From: an uncultured Sphingomonadales bacterium
Lineage (GTDB): Bacteria; Pseudomonadota; Alphaproteobacteria; Sphingomonadales; Sphingomonadaceae
Reading direction: 5' to 3'
Assembly: GCA_903828025.1 (NCBI GenBank)
Contig: CAIKKO010000196.1
Coordinates: forward strand, 1-5,007
Length of the DNA stretch: 5,007 nucleotides
Positions within the stretch are counted from its first letter, which is position 1. Each line of letters begins with the position of its first letter. Below, piece after piece: positions 1 through 4,996 of this stretch. Made by a program: the position numbers and the translations under genes. The notes beneath the pieces are model-generated. The model searched no databases and was not told the origin of the DNA. It saw only the letters and a list, made by a program, of their open reading frames with translations.

Positions 1-2162
1 AAGCATTGCCTCACCGATAGCCAACTACCGTTTTCAAACGGCTTTGGCCGCCAGTCATCTAGTATTGGGCGATCAATCGCAACGCCGTCTGGAATGTCGC
101 CGAACGCCGATCCCAAGGTGAGCCATTCCAGCTTGGTCTTGCGGCTGAACTTACCGGCTTTCCAAGAATCAGTGTAAACGACATCGGCCAGTGCGCCATC
201 GGCCTTGCTGCCATCTGCAATTGCCAGCGTAATGCAGGTGCCGACTTTGATATTGAACACACCCTGATCGGAGGCAATATCAGCTCGCACGCCGGCGTTC
301 ACATCGCCGCGCAAGTCGATCACCTCGATCCGATCAAACCGCTGGCGCATCATCTGGCGCAGGCCAGCATAAGGCCAGCCAGTAAGGAACTTGCGATTCG
401 TGATGAAGGCGATCACGCCGCGTTGCGGTGCATTCTCCGCTTCGAACAGTTTCCAGATCGCCCAGCGCCAGAAGGCGACGGAGAATTCGGGAAAGGTGTT
501 GAGTTGGTTGCCCTGTCCGGCTTCGCGCACAGGGCGCTTGAGATCATCCCAGATGCCATCCATCCAGCGGCCGACGAGGGTCTCGTTCTCGCCTTCCTCC
601 AGCCGCTTGTAGGGCGGGTTGCCAATGATCGCGAGAACCTGTTGGCGGGCCTTGATCTCGTTGGCGCGGGCGCGTTCCTCGTCGATGGGAATGCCCTGGA
701 TGCCGAGTTGCCCGATGCCGGTGGCGGCGTCCGGTTCGGCGAGTGTATCGGCGAGATAGACGCCGAGGCGGGGCAGCTTGACCGGCTGCGGGCCGCTTTC
801 GCCCTCGTCCGCCGGGCGATAGCGCAAGGCGTGATGCAGCCGGTAGTGCGCGACGGCATAAGGGCCGACGAGCAGTTCGAAGCCGAACATGCGGGAGGCG
901 AGATTGCCGAGCGCCATGGCGGCGGCGGGGCCGCCTTCATCGTGCAGCACGGCATCGCGCACGCGTTCGGCAATGCCGAGCAGGAAGGTGCCGGTGCCGG
1001 TGGCGGGATCGAGGATGGTGACGTTCTTGTCACGCAGGCCCTTGGTATCGAGATTATCCCGCAATGCGCGATCCAGCGCGCCGACCATGTAGCGCACGAC
1101 TTCGACGGGGGTGTAGTAGACCCCATAACGATCGCGCGCTTCGGGATCGAAGGTCTGGAGGAAATCCTCGTAGAAATAGAGGATCGGATCGCGGCCATCC
1201 TTGCCGATGCTGAGAATTTCCGGCGCGAAACTGTTCACGCAATCGCGCATGACATCGAAACCGATGCCAATCGCGCCTTGCACTTCCTCCTCGCTCAGCA
1301 CGCGCAGGGCGGCTTTCATCAAGGGATGCTCATCGGGCATCTGCTTCCACGCGTCTTCGCCGACGGGCTGGCCGGTGGCTTCGCGCACGAGCAGCAGGCC
1401 GAAGGCGAGGGTCTGCGCGAAGGCGGAGGCGAAGAGCGTGTCGAAATCGCCCGCGCGGTATCCGCCCGCCTCGGGATGGGCATAGAGCACATCCTTGAAC
1501 GTGCTGCGCACGAGCATGAGCGGATCGGCGGTGTTTCCGGCAAGGCGCAATTCGCCGATGCGTTCCTCTACCGCGCTGCGGACGATGCGGGCGGCGTGGG
1601 CCATGAGTTCGGCGAGTTCGGCGGCATTGCGCGCGGCGGGGGCATCGGCGCGGGCGAGGCTGGCGATGAGATTCAGGAAAGCCTGTGGATCGTGCGCTTC
1701 GATCAGGGCGTGGGCAGCCTTGTCTGGCGTATCGGCTTTCAGCGCCTTGGGCGGGACGATGGCGGCGCTGCCGAGGCCGGTATCGCGTGAAAACAGGTGG
1801 AATTCGATGAAATTGGACGTGGCCCAGTGGGCCAGTTCCTGAAGGCGGCCATACTGGCGCTTGTCATGCGCGCCTTTCCACCTTTCAGGATTGGCATCCT
1901 TGGCGGGAGCCTTGAGTTCGATAAAGGCGCGCGGCGGCTGGCCTTGGCGGATCAGGGCGATATCGGGGCGGCCGACGCCGGGCTTGGTGTATTCCGGCGC
2001 GACGGTGAGCGCGGGGACAGCCGGGAGCAGCGGGAGGAGATTGGTGACAAGTTCCTGAAAGATGGGCGCGAGAGCGGTTTCTGCTGCGGCGGGATCGGCG
2101 CGCAGCAGTTCGCGGATGCGGTGCGCGTAGTGCTTGAGGTGGTTTAGCGTGGATGCTGTCAT
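1..2162 (-). CDS. Type IIG-like restriction-modification enzyme (nuclease + N6-adenine methyltransferase + specificity region), 3' end outside window
   Basis: A single frame is open from ATG 2162-2160 to the left edge: 720 codons without a stop. In that frame the first upstream stop is at 2223-2225, and no other ATG, GTG or TTG lies between, so this start is well fixed, although no Shine-Dalgarno is visible. Residues 65-84 carry a PD-(D/E)XK nuclease core (RPDIAL, then IELK; D67, E82, K84). Residues 105-340 look mainly helical. Residues 345-352 (RYGVYYTP) introduce the methylase; motif I is DPATGTGTF (385-393), FGFELLVGPYAVAHY follows at 426-440, and catalytic motif IV NPPY is at 515-518, which indicates N6-adenine methylation. 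GVIAFITNRKFL (582-593) and FDRIEVIDLRGD (609-620) match the conserved end of the methylase, and the target-recognition region begins after about residue 620. No helicase motifs lie between nuclease and methylase, unlike true type ISP enzymes of about 1,500 residues. The expected length of about 900-1,100 residues is inferred from the family. It should methylate and cut DNA at a specific site that cannot be predicted here. Confidence 0.9.
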   Translation of the reverse strand, partial: MTASTLNHLKHYAHRIRELLRADPAAAETALAPIFQELVTNLLPLLPAVPALTVAPEYTKPGVGRPDIALIRQGQPPRAFIELKAPAKDANPERWKGAHDKRQYGRLQELAHWATSNFIEFHLFSRDTGLGSAAIVPPKALKADTPDKAAHALIEAHDPQAFLNLIASLARADAPAARNAAELAELMAHAARIVRSAVEERIGELRLAGNTADPLMLVRSTFKDVLYAHPEAGGYRAGDFDTLFASAFAQTLAFGLLLVREATGQPVGEDAWKQMPDEHPLMKAALRVLSEEEVQGAIGIGFDVMRDCVNSFAPEILSIGKDGRDPILYFYEDFLQTFDPEARDRYGVYYTPVEVVRYMVGALDRALRDNLDTKGLRDKNVTILDPATGTGTFLLGIAERVRDAVLHDEGGPAAAMALGNLASRMFGFELLVGPYAVAHYRLHHALRYRPADEGESGPQPVKLPRLGVYLADTLAEPDAATGIGQLGIQGIPIDEERARANEIKARQQVLAIIGNPPYKRLEEGENETLVGRWMDGIWDDLKRPVREAGQGNQLNTFPEFSVAFWRWAIWKLFEAENAPQRGVIAFITNRKFLTGWPYAGLRQMMRQRFDRIEVIDLRGDVNAGVRADIASDQGVFNIKVGTCITLAIADGSKADGALADVVYTDSWKAGKFSRKTKLEWLTLGSAFGDIPDGVAIDRPILDDWRPKPFENGSWLSVRQC

Positions 2163-2164
2163 GC

Positions 2165-2180
2165 ATTGGGGATAGCCAAT
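2165..2180 (-). other. Small inverted repeat just upstream of the restriction-modification start codon
   Basis: ATTGG (2165-2169) and CCAAT (2176-2180) are perfect complements separated by six bases. In the minus-strand mRNA this 5-bp hairpin ends two bases before the ATG at 2162, where a ribosome binding site would lie; no Shine-Dalgarno is visible. An out-of-frame ATG at 2166-2164 precedes the true start by four bases. The stem is short and A/T-ended, so a role in limiting translation is only a suggestion. Confidence 0.3.
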
Positions 2181-2238
2181 CGCGCGGCGGCGGTCATGGT
2201 GAAACTTGCTGCGCCTTCGCCCCTATGTTGATGGCGGC

Positions 2239-2439
2239 CTAACCGCCCCCGATCCGCCCCGCTGCGACATGCGCTTGCCAGTCGCGCACCGCTTCGTATT
2301 CGGCGTTGCGCTGTTCGGCGGGGGCGTCGGGCAGGGGCTGGCCGTGGCGGTTCAGCCAGGTGGGGGCGTGGCCGGGTTGCCAGGTGCGGCGGGGGTCGCC
2401 GGTTTTCAGGAAATCGTCGGGGAGCAGAGTGAGGCTCAT
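2239..2439 (-). CDS. Small protein of unknown function (66 aa)
   Basis: The product is MSLTLLPDDFLKTGD... ending in HVAAGRIGGG. I do not recognise a named domain. It is a soluble, proline- and tryptophan-containing protein with no membrane segment or signal peptide; landmarks are PRRTWQPGHAPTWLNRHGQPLPDAP (residues 16-40, shown here in parts as PRRTWQPGHAP and TWLNRHGQPLPDAP) and a probable C-terminal helix, EQRNAEYEAVRDWQAHVA (42-59). It starts 38 bp after the helix-turn-helix gene and ends 76 bp before the restriction-modification gene, all on the same strand, which fits one operon. No clear Shine-Dalgarno precedes the ATG. Its amino-acid composition looks like a real protein, while the overlapping longer frames are arginine/proline-rich shadows. 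A helper, inhibitor or regulator of the neighbouring enzyme is possible but not shown by the sequence. Confidence 0.6.
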   Translation of the reverse strand: MSLTLLPDDFLKTGDPRRTWQPGHAPTWLNRHGQPLPDAPAEQRNAEYEAVRDWQAHVAAGRIGGG

Positions 2440-2477
2440 GGGGCGGGCTCGCGTCGGGGTGCGGGTTGGCCGGGGCG

Positions 2478-3110
2478 TCAGGCGTCCGGGTCTGCTTCGG
2501 GCAGCAGGCCTTGTTCGGCGTCGCGGCGGGCTTTGGCGGCCATGACGCGTTGGCGCAGTTCTTCAACCTTGCGGTCGATGCTGGCGCGGATTTCTTCGGG
2601 GCTGACGTGGTTCCGCGCCTGTTCGGCTTCCCATTCCTCGCGCCATTCGCGCTTGAGCCGGGCAAGCTCGCCTTTGGTGGCGACGTTGGGGCGGGCGCTC
2701 GCGGCAAAGCGTTTGCTGGCGCGGTTGCGCAGGAGGAACATCAGCAAGCGATCATTGTAGACCATGCGGCTGCCGATGAGCTTGCCATAGGAATAGACCG
2801 GCACCTCGACCCCGTTGAGCGCGCGGTCCATCGCAATGTCTTCGAGCCGCTGGACCCCGAGCGCGAGCGCGGCTTCCCATGCCTTGCGGAATTCGCCGGC
2901 CTCCGGGTGGCGGCGCAGGACATAAGCGCCTTCGGGGGTCATGTTGACCGCGTGGGCGGCGTGCTTGATGCTGCCGGTATCGGCGAGCGCTTCGATAAAC
3001 CCGCGCTGGCGTTCCGGTGTCCAGCCATCGAAGCGTTCGCGCTGGCGGGGGACGGGGGCGAATGCGGGGAGCGTGCCGCGCGGGGCGGGCTTGTGGGTGC
3101 GGTCCTTCAT
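2478..3110 (-). CDS. Helix-turn-helix protein resembling phage terminase small subunits (210 aa)
   Basis: The start is placed at ATG 3110-3108 because GAGG lies six bases upstream; an in-frame ATG at 3203 would add 31 residues reaching across the regulatory site. Residues 29-82 begin with GWTPERQRGFIEAL and contain ADTGSIKHAAHAVNMTPEGAY, a helix-turn-helix of the kind found at the N-terminus of terminase small subunits and many alphaproteobacterial hypothetical proteins. Residues 88-130 (DRALNGVEVPVYSYGKLIGS, then YNDRLLMFLLRNR) match the segment that follows this domain in that group. Residues 142-200 are highly charged and probably form a long helix or coiled coil. DNA binding is therefore likely. 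No large terminase, portal or other phage gene is present, so packaging is unlikely here. As first gene of a cassette ending in a restriction-modification enzyme it could be a regulator, but this is inference. Confidence 0.8.
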   Translation of the reverse strand: MKDRTHKPAPRGTLPAFAPVPRQRERFDGWTPERQRGFIEALADTGSIKHAAHAVNMTPEGAYVLRRHPEAGEFRKAWEAALALGVQRLEDIAMDRALNGVEVPVYSYGKLIGSRMVYNDRLLMFLLRNRASKRFAASARPNVATKGELARLKREWREEWEAEQARNHVSPEEIRASIDRKVEELRQRVMAAKARRDAEQGLLPEADPDA

Positions 3111-3116
3111 GCGGGG

Positions 3117-3120
3117 CCTC
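3117..3120 (-). promoter_or_regulatory. Ribosome binding site that decides the helix-turn-helix gene start
   Basis: GAGG on the minus strand lies six bases upstream of ATG 3110-3108. It supports this start over the in-frame ATG at 3203. Confidence 0.5.
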
Positions 3121-3144
3121 GTGGTGGGGGGAGGTTTTTCGCGC

Positions 3145-3173
3145 TTGACACGAAACGGGGCTTGTAGGACAGA
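3145..3173 (+). promoter_or_regulatory. Candidate promoter for the DUF1330-transporter pair
   Basis: A perfect -35 hexamer, TTGACA, is at 3145-3150. With 17-bp spacing the -10 region falls at 3168-3173 (GACAGA), a poor match to TATAAT. The -10 region would overlap the left half of the putative LexA box, so LexA binding would block it. Transcription would begin near 3180, leaving a leader of about 50 bases before ATG 3233. The -35 is convincing and the -10 is not. Confidence 0.35.
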
Positions 3174-3188
3174 ACAAATTGGGAACAA
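3161..3188 (-). promoter_or_regulatory. Candidate promoter for the leftward restriction-modification cassette
   Basis: On the minus strand TTGTTC (complement of 3183-3188) and TACAAG (complement of 3161-3166) are 16 bp apart and could serve as -35 and -10. The -35 element coincides with one half-site of the putative LexA box, an arrangement common at SOS promoters. Transcription would start around 3154, about 44 bases before ATG 3110. Both hexamers are only partial matches to the sigma-70 consensus. Confidence 0.35.
3172..3186. promoter_or_regulatory. Putative alphaproteobacterial LexA (SOS) box, GAAC-N7-GAAC
   Basis: GAAC occurs at 3172-3175 and 3183-3186 with exactly seven bases between, which reads GTTC-N7-GTTC on the minus strand. 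Both halves continue as GAACAA. This direct repeat is the established LexA recognition sequence of Alphaproteobacteria such as Caulobacter and Rhodobacter. It lies 62 bp from the leftward start codon (3110) and 47 bp from the rightward one (3233), inside the candidate promoters of both. The sequence match is direct observation; LexA binding and SOS control are inferred. Confidence 0.6.
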
Positions 3189-3220
3189 TGGTGCAGGGCT
3201 CAACAGGGCAGGGCTGCGGG

Positions 3221-3225
3221 AGAGG
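3221..3225 (+). promoter_or_regulatory. Ribosome binding site of the DUF1330 gene
   Basis: AGAGG lies seven bases upstream of ATG 3233, with a second purine stretch (AGGA) closer in. It supports 3233 as the start; the upstream in-frame ATGs at 3179 and 3188 would add residues unlike the family and lie in the regulatory region. Confidence 0.55.
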
Positions 3226-3232
3226 CAGGATT

Positions 3233-3523
3233 ATGACGGCGTATGTGGTGTTTATCCGTGAGCGCATTACCGATCAGGCGGAGATGGATCAGTACAACGT
3301 GAAGGCGGGGGCCTCGATCCCGGGGCACGACCTTACGCCGCTGGCGTTCTATGGCGCGCATGAGGCGTGGGAAGGCGCGGCTTCGGATGGCCTCGTGATC
3401 CTGAAGTTTCCGGACATGGCGGCGGCGCGCGGCTGGTATGACAGCCCGGCCTATCAGGAGGCCAAAGTCCACCGGCTGGCCGGCGCGGACTACCGCGTGC
3501 TGGTGACCGAAGGGGTTGGCTGA
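3233..3523 (+). CDS. DUF1330 family protein (96 aa)
   Basis: The product, MTAYVVFIRERITD... to VLVTEGVG, matches the DUF1330 family in length (about 95 residues) and order of motifs. It starts with a beta strand (TAYVVFIRERI, 2-12), then helix DQAEMDQYNVKA (14-25), strand LTPLAFYGAHEAWEGA (34-49), strand DGLVILKFPD (52-61), the family signature AAARGWYDSPAYQEAKVHR (63-81), and a final strand YRVLVTEG (87-94). These form a dimeric ferredoxin-like alpha/beta-barrel fold in known members. The protein is cytosolic, with no signal peptide. The biochemical role of the family is not established, and no catalytic residues can be assigned here. The gene is 41 bp upstream of the transporter on the same strand and probably cotranscribed. 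Its promoter region contains the putative LexA box. Confidence 0.88.
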   Translation: MTAYVVFIRERITDQAEMDQYNVKAGASIPGHDLTPLAFYGAHEAWEGAASDGLVILKFPDMAAARGWYDSPAYQEAKVHRLAGADYRVLVTEGVG

Positions 3524-3546
3524 GAACGGCTTGCACGCGCCCTGCA

Positions 3547-3566
3547 ATCCGGCATGATAGCCGGAT
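3547..3566 (+). promoter_or_regulatory. Hairpin overlapping the transporter start codon, with a four-codon upstream reading frame
   Basis: ATCCGGC (3547-3553) and GCCGGAT (3560-3566) are perfect complements with a six-base loop ATGATA, so the first two bases of the transporter ATG lie in the stem. The loop contains an ATG (3554) that opens the frame ATG-ATA-GCC-GGA-TGA, whose stop at 3566-3568 overlaps the real start ATG at 3565-3567. No Shine-Dalgarno is seen before either ATG. The structure could lower translation initiation of the transporter, or couple it to the upstream gene; this is inferred. It is not a terminator, since no T-run follows. Confidence 0.4.
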
Positions 3567-4857
3567 GACCATTGCGCACCAGACCATCTCGCGCCGCTCT
3601 ATGATCATCGCGGGGTTCTCCACGGTGGTCGAGTGGTATGATTTCACGCTGTATATCTATGTCGCGACGGTGCTGTCGCGCGTGATGTTCGGCGGCGGGG
3701 CGGGCTCGCTCGCGGCGGTGCTGGCGGGGTTTGCGATTTCGTACCTGATGCGGCCTTTGGGCGCGATTGCGTTGGGGCATTATGGTGATCGGCACGGGCG
3801 GCGGCGGGCGATGCTGCTCTCGATGGCGGTGATGACCGCCGCGATGCTCGGCTGCGCGCTGCTGCCGACCTATGCCGCGATCGGCCCGGCGGCGGGGCTG
3901 CTGCTGCTGGCGCTGCGCTGCGTGATGGCGTTTGCGGTGGGCGGGGAATATACCGGCGTGGTCGCCTATCTGCTCGAAGGCGCGGAGCCGCGGCGGCGCG
4001 GCCTGATCACCAGCTGCGCTTCGGCGGCGAGCGAGGTGGGCGCGTTGCTGGCCGTCGGCGTGGCGGCGGTGACGGCTTCGGCGCTGCCGCCGGGCGCGCT
4101 CGACGTGTGGGGCTGGCGCATACCGTTCTTCGTTGGCGCGGCGCTGGCGGGCGGGGTGCTGCTGGCGCGCGCGGCGATGGACGAATCGCCGGAGTACGAA
4201 CGCCAGCGCGCGGCGGGCACGGTGCCGACCAGTCCGCTGCGCCATGCGGTGACGCACCAGCGCGGCGGGATCGCGCGCGGCTTTGCCATTTCGGCGCTCG
4301 GCTCGATCAGCTATTACGTGGGGATCACCTATGTGCCCGCGTTCCTCGCCTCGGTCGGCGCGGTGGGCGAGGGGGCGGGGCTCGCGCTGTCGACCGTGGC
4401 GGCCTTGGCGGTGATCGTGGTGACGCCGCTGGTCGGCGCGTTGACCGACCGGGTAGGGCGGCGGCCGGTGCTGATCGGCGTGGCTTTGGCGGGCGCAGTG
4501 CTGCCGATCACGCTGTTTACGCTGATGGCGCAAGGCGGGATCGGGCCCGCGCTGCTCGGCGCGGTGGTGCTGGCGTGCCTTGGCGGCGCGGTGAGCGCGG
4601 TGGGCGCGGTGGCGACGGCGGAGCAGTTTTCCGGCGAAGCGCGGCTGTCCGGCCTCGCGCTGGGGGTGACGAGCGCGACGGCGGTGTTCGGCGGGCTGAC
4701 CCCCTGGGCGGCGCAGCGGCTGCTGGAGGTTAGCCACTGGCCTGCCGCGCCGGGCGCGATGATCGCGGTGGTCGCGCTGGTGATCCTGCCGGTGCTGTGG
4801 CGCATTCCGGAGACCGCCCCGGCAAAGGTGTGGACGGCGCGCGCGGAGCCGATATAG
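3565..4857 (+). CDS. MFS transporter, metabolite:H+ symporter (MHS, ProP/ShiA/KgtP-like) family
   Basis: The 430-residue product has about 12 hydrophobic segments (roughly 14-38, 48-70, 82-102, 106-126, 150-172, 183-203, 236-262, 271-293, 301-321, 326-350, 361-386, 394-414), as expected for a full-length inner-membrane MFS protein. MHS signatures are EWYDF at the end of helix 1 (23-27), GHYGDRHGRR between helices 2 and 3 (71-80), GGEYTGVVAYLLEGAEPRRRG (126-146; conserved core GGEYTG and RRRG), WGWRIPFFVG (182-191), ESPEY (207-211) and the repeated GALTDRVGRRP between helices 8 and 9 (291-301). Family members import organic acids or compatible solutes such as alpha-ketoglutarate, citrate, shikimate or proline/betaine together with protons; the substrate cannot be read from the sequence. 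At 430 residues it is at the short end of the family, without the C-terminal coiled coil of ProP. ATG 3565 is the likely start; M13 (3601) is the alternative. Very high third-position GC indicates a resident gene. Confidence 0.92.
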   Translation: MTIAHQTISRRSMIIAGFSTVVEWYDFTLYIYVATVLSRVMFGGGAGSLAAVLAGFAISYLMRPLGAIALGHYGDRHGRRRAMLLSMAVMTAAMLGCALLPTYAAIGPAAGLLLLALRCVMAFAVGGEYTGVVAYLLEGAEPRRRGLITSCASAASEVGALLAVGVAAVTASALPPGALDVWGWRIPFFVGAALAGGVLLARAAMDESPEYERQRAAGTVPTSPLRHAVTHQRGGIARGFAISALGSISYYVGITYVPAFLASVGAVGEGAGLALSTVAALAVIVVTPLVGALTDRVGRRPVLIGVALAGAVLPITLFTLMAQGGIGPALLGAVVLACLGGAVSAVGAVATAEQFSGEARLSGLALGVTSATAVFGGLTPWAAQRLLEVSHWPAAPGAMIAVVALVILPVLWRIPETAPAKVWTARAEPI

Positions 4858-4861
4858 TTCG

Positions 4862-4880
4862 CCTGACTAGGGTCAGGACC
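4862..4880. repeat. Short inverted repeats containing CTAG; possible insertion-sequence or MITE end
   Basis: CCTGAC (4862-4867) and GTCAGG (4872-4877) form a 6-bp stem around TAGG, and GGTC/GACC (4871-4880) form an overlapping 4-bp repeat. CTAG at 4867-4870 is a target of the kind favoured by some IS5-group elements, and base composition changes just after the transporter stop (4857). I suspect that an element begins near here, but its other end would lie beyond the window. Confidence 0.3.
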
Positions 4881-4888
4881 TATTAGCC

Positions 4889-4903
4889 GCGCCTTCGAGG
4901 CGC
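4889..4903 (+). other. Stem-loop downstream of the transporter
   Basis: GCGCCT (4889-4894) and AGGCGC (4898-4903) are perfect complements with a three-base loop TCG, 31 bases after the transporter stop. No T-run follows, so a typical intrinsic terminator is not supported, though it may stabilise the 3' end of the transcript. Its last three bases are shared with the first stem of the large hairpin (4901-4996), so the two structures compete at the junction. Confidence 0.45.
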
Positions 4904-4996
4904 TGTCATGGCGAACATCTCGGGCGGAAATTCACGCCGGGAAGGCTGGTTGCCTTTCCAAGTGGATTTCTGTCTGAGATGGAAGCCATGACAGCG
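4901..4996 (+). repeat. Nearly fully paired 96-nt hairpin (MITE-like element or structured RNA)
   Basis: The outer arms CGCTGTCATGGC (4901-4912) and GCCATGACAGCG (4985-4996) are perfect complements. Inside is a symmetric GAA/GAA internal loop (4913-4915, 4982-4984), then 20 continuous pairs (4916-4935 with 4962-4981) including four G-U wobbles, a small internal loop (4936-4938, 4960-4961), 8 pairs (4939-4946 with 4952-4959, one G-U), and a five-base loop TGGTT. In total 40 pairs, five of them G-U, form if the plus strand is transcribed; on the other strand these five would be A-C mismatches. Imperfect long palindromes of this kind occur in MITEs and some regulatory or mobile-element RNAs. I recognise no named family. 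No coding sequence is visible within it. Confidence 0.7.

Noticed and set aside
413..1198. A 261-codon minus-strand frame overlapping the restriction-modification gene
   Set aside because: It is in a different frame of the same strand and gives a Ser/Arg/Pro-rich product without domains; the true frame encodes motif I and NPPY across this interval.
423..1790. A 455-codon open frame on the plus strand
   Set aside because: It is antisense to the restriction-modification gene, whose frame carries recognisable motifs in order. The plus-strand product is a Gly/Ala/Glu-rich translation with no known domain, as expected of the antisense shadow of a GC-rich gene.
1885..2166. Minus-strand ATG at 2166 opening a 93-codon frame
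   Set aside because: It lies four bases ahead of the real start in another frame and gives Arg/Pro/His-rich sequence; the frame from 2162 contains the nuclease motif.
2159..2707. A 182-codon minus-strand frame spanning the end of the helix-turn-helix gene and the small gene
   Set aside because: The product is Pro/Arg/Ala-rich low-complexity sequence, and it overlaps two better-supported frames.
2478..3110. Prophage remnant suggested by the terminase-like protein
   Set aside because: No large terminase, portal, capsid, integrase or attachment-site repeat is visible, and similar proteins are common as isolated genes in Alphaproteobacteria.
2466..3167. A 233-codon plus-strand frame opposite the helix-turn-helix gene
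   Set aside because: It is Gly/Ala-rich without a recognisable domain, and the opposite strand encodes a coherent helix-turn-helix protein with a good ribosome binding site.
3490..4737. A 415-codon minus-strand frame opposite the transporter
   Set aside because: The product is almost entirely Arg, His, Gln, Ala and Pro, which is typical of the antisense of a GC-rich gene. The plus strand encodes a clear MFS protein.
4889..4996. Intrinsic terminator for the transporter gene
   Set aside because: Stable stems are present but none is followed by a run of T residues, so Rho-independent termination is not supported.
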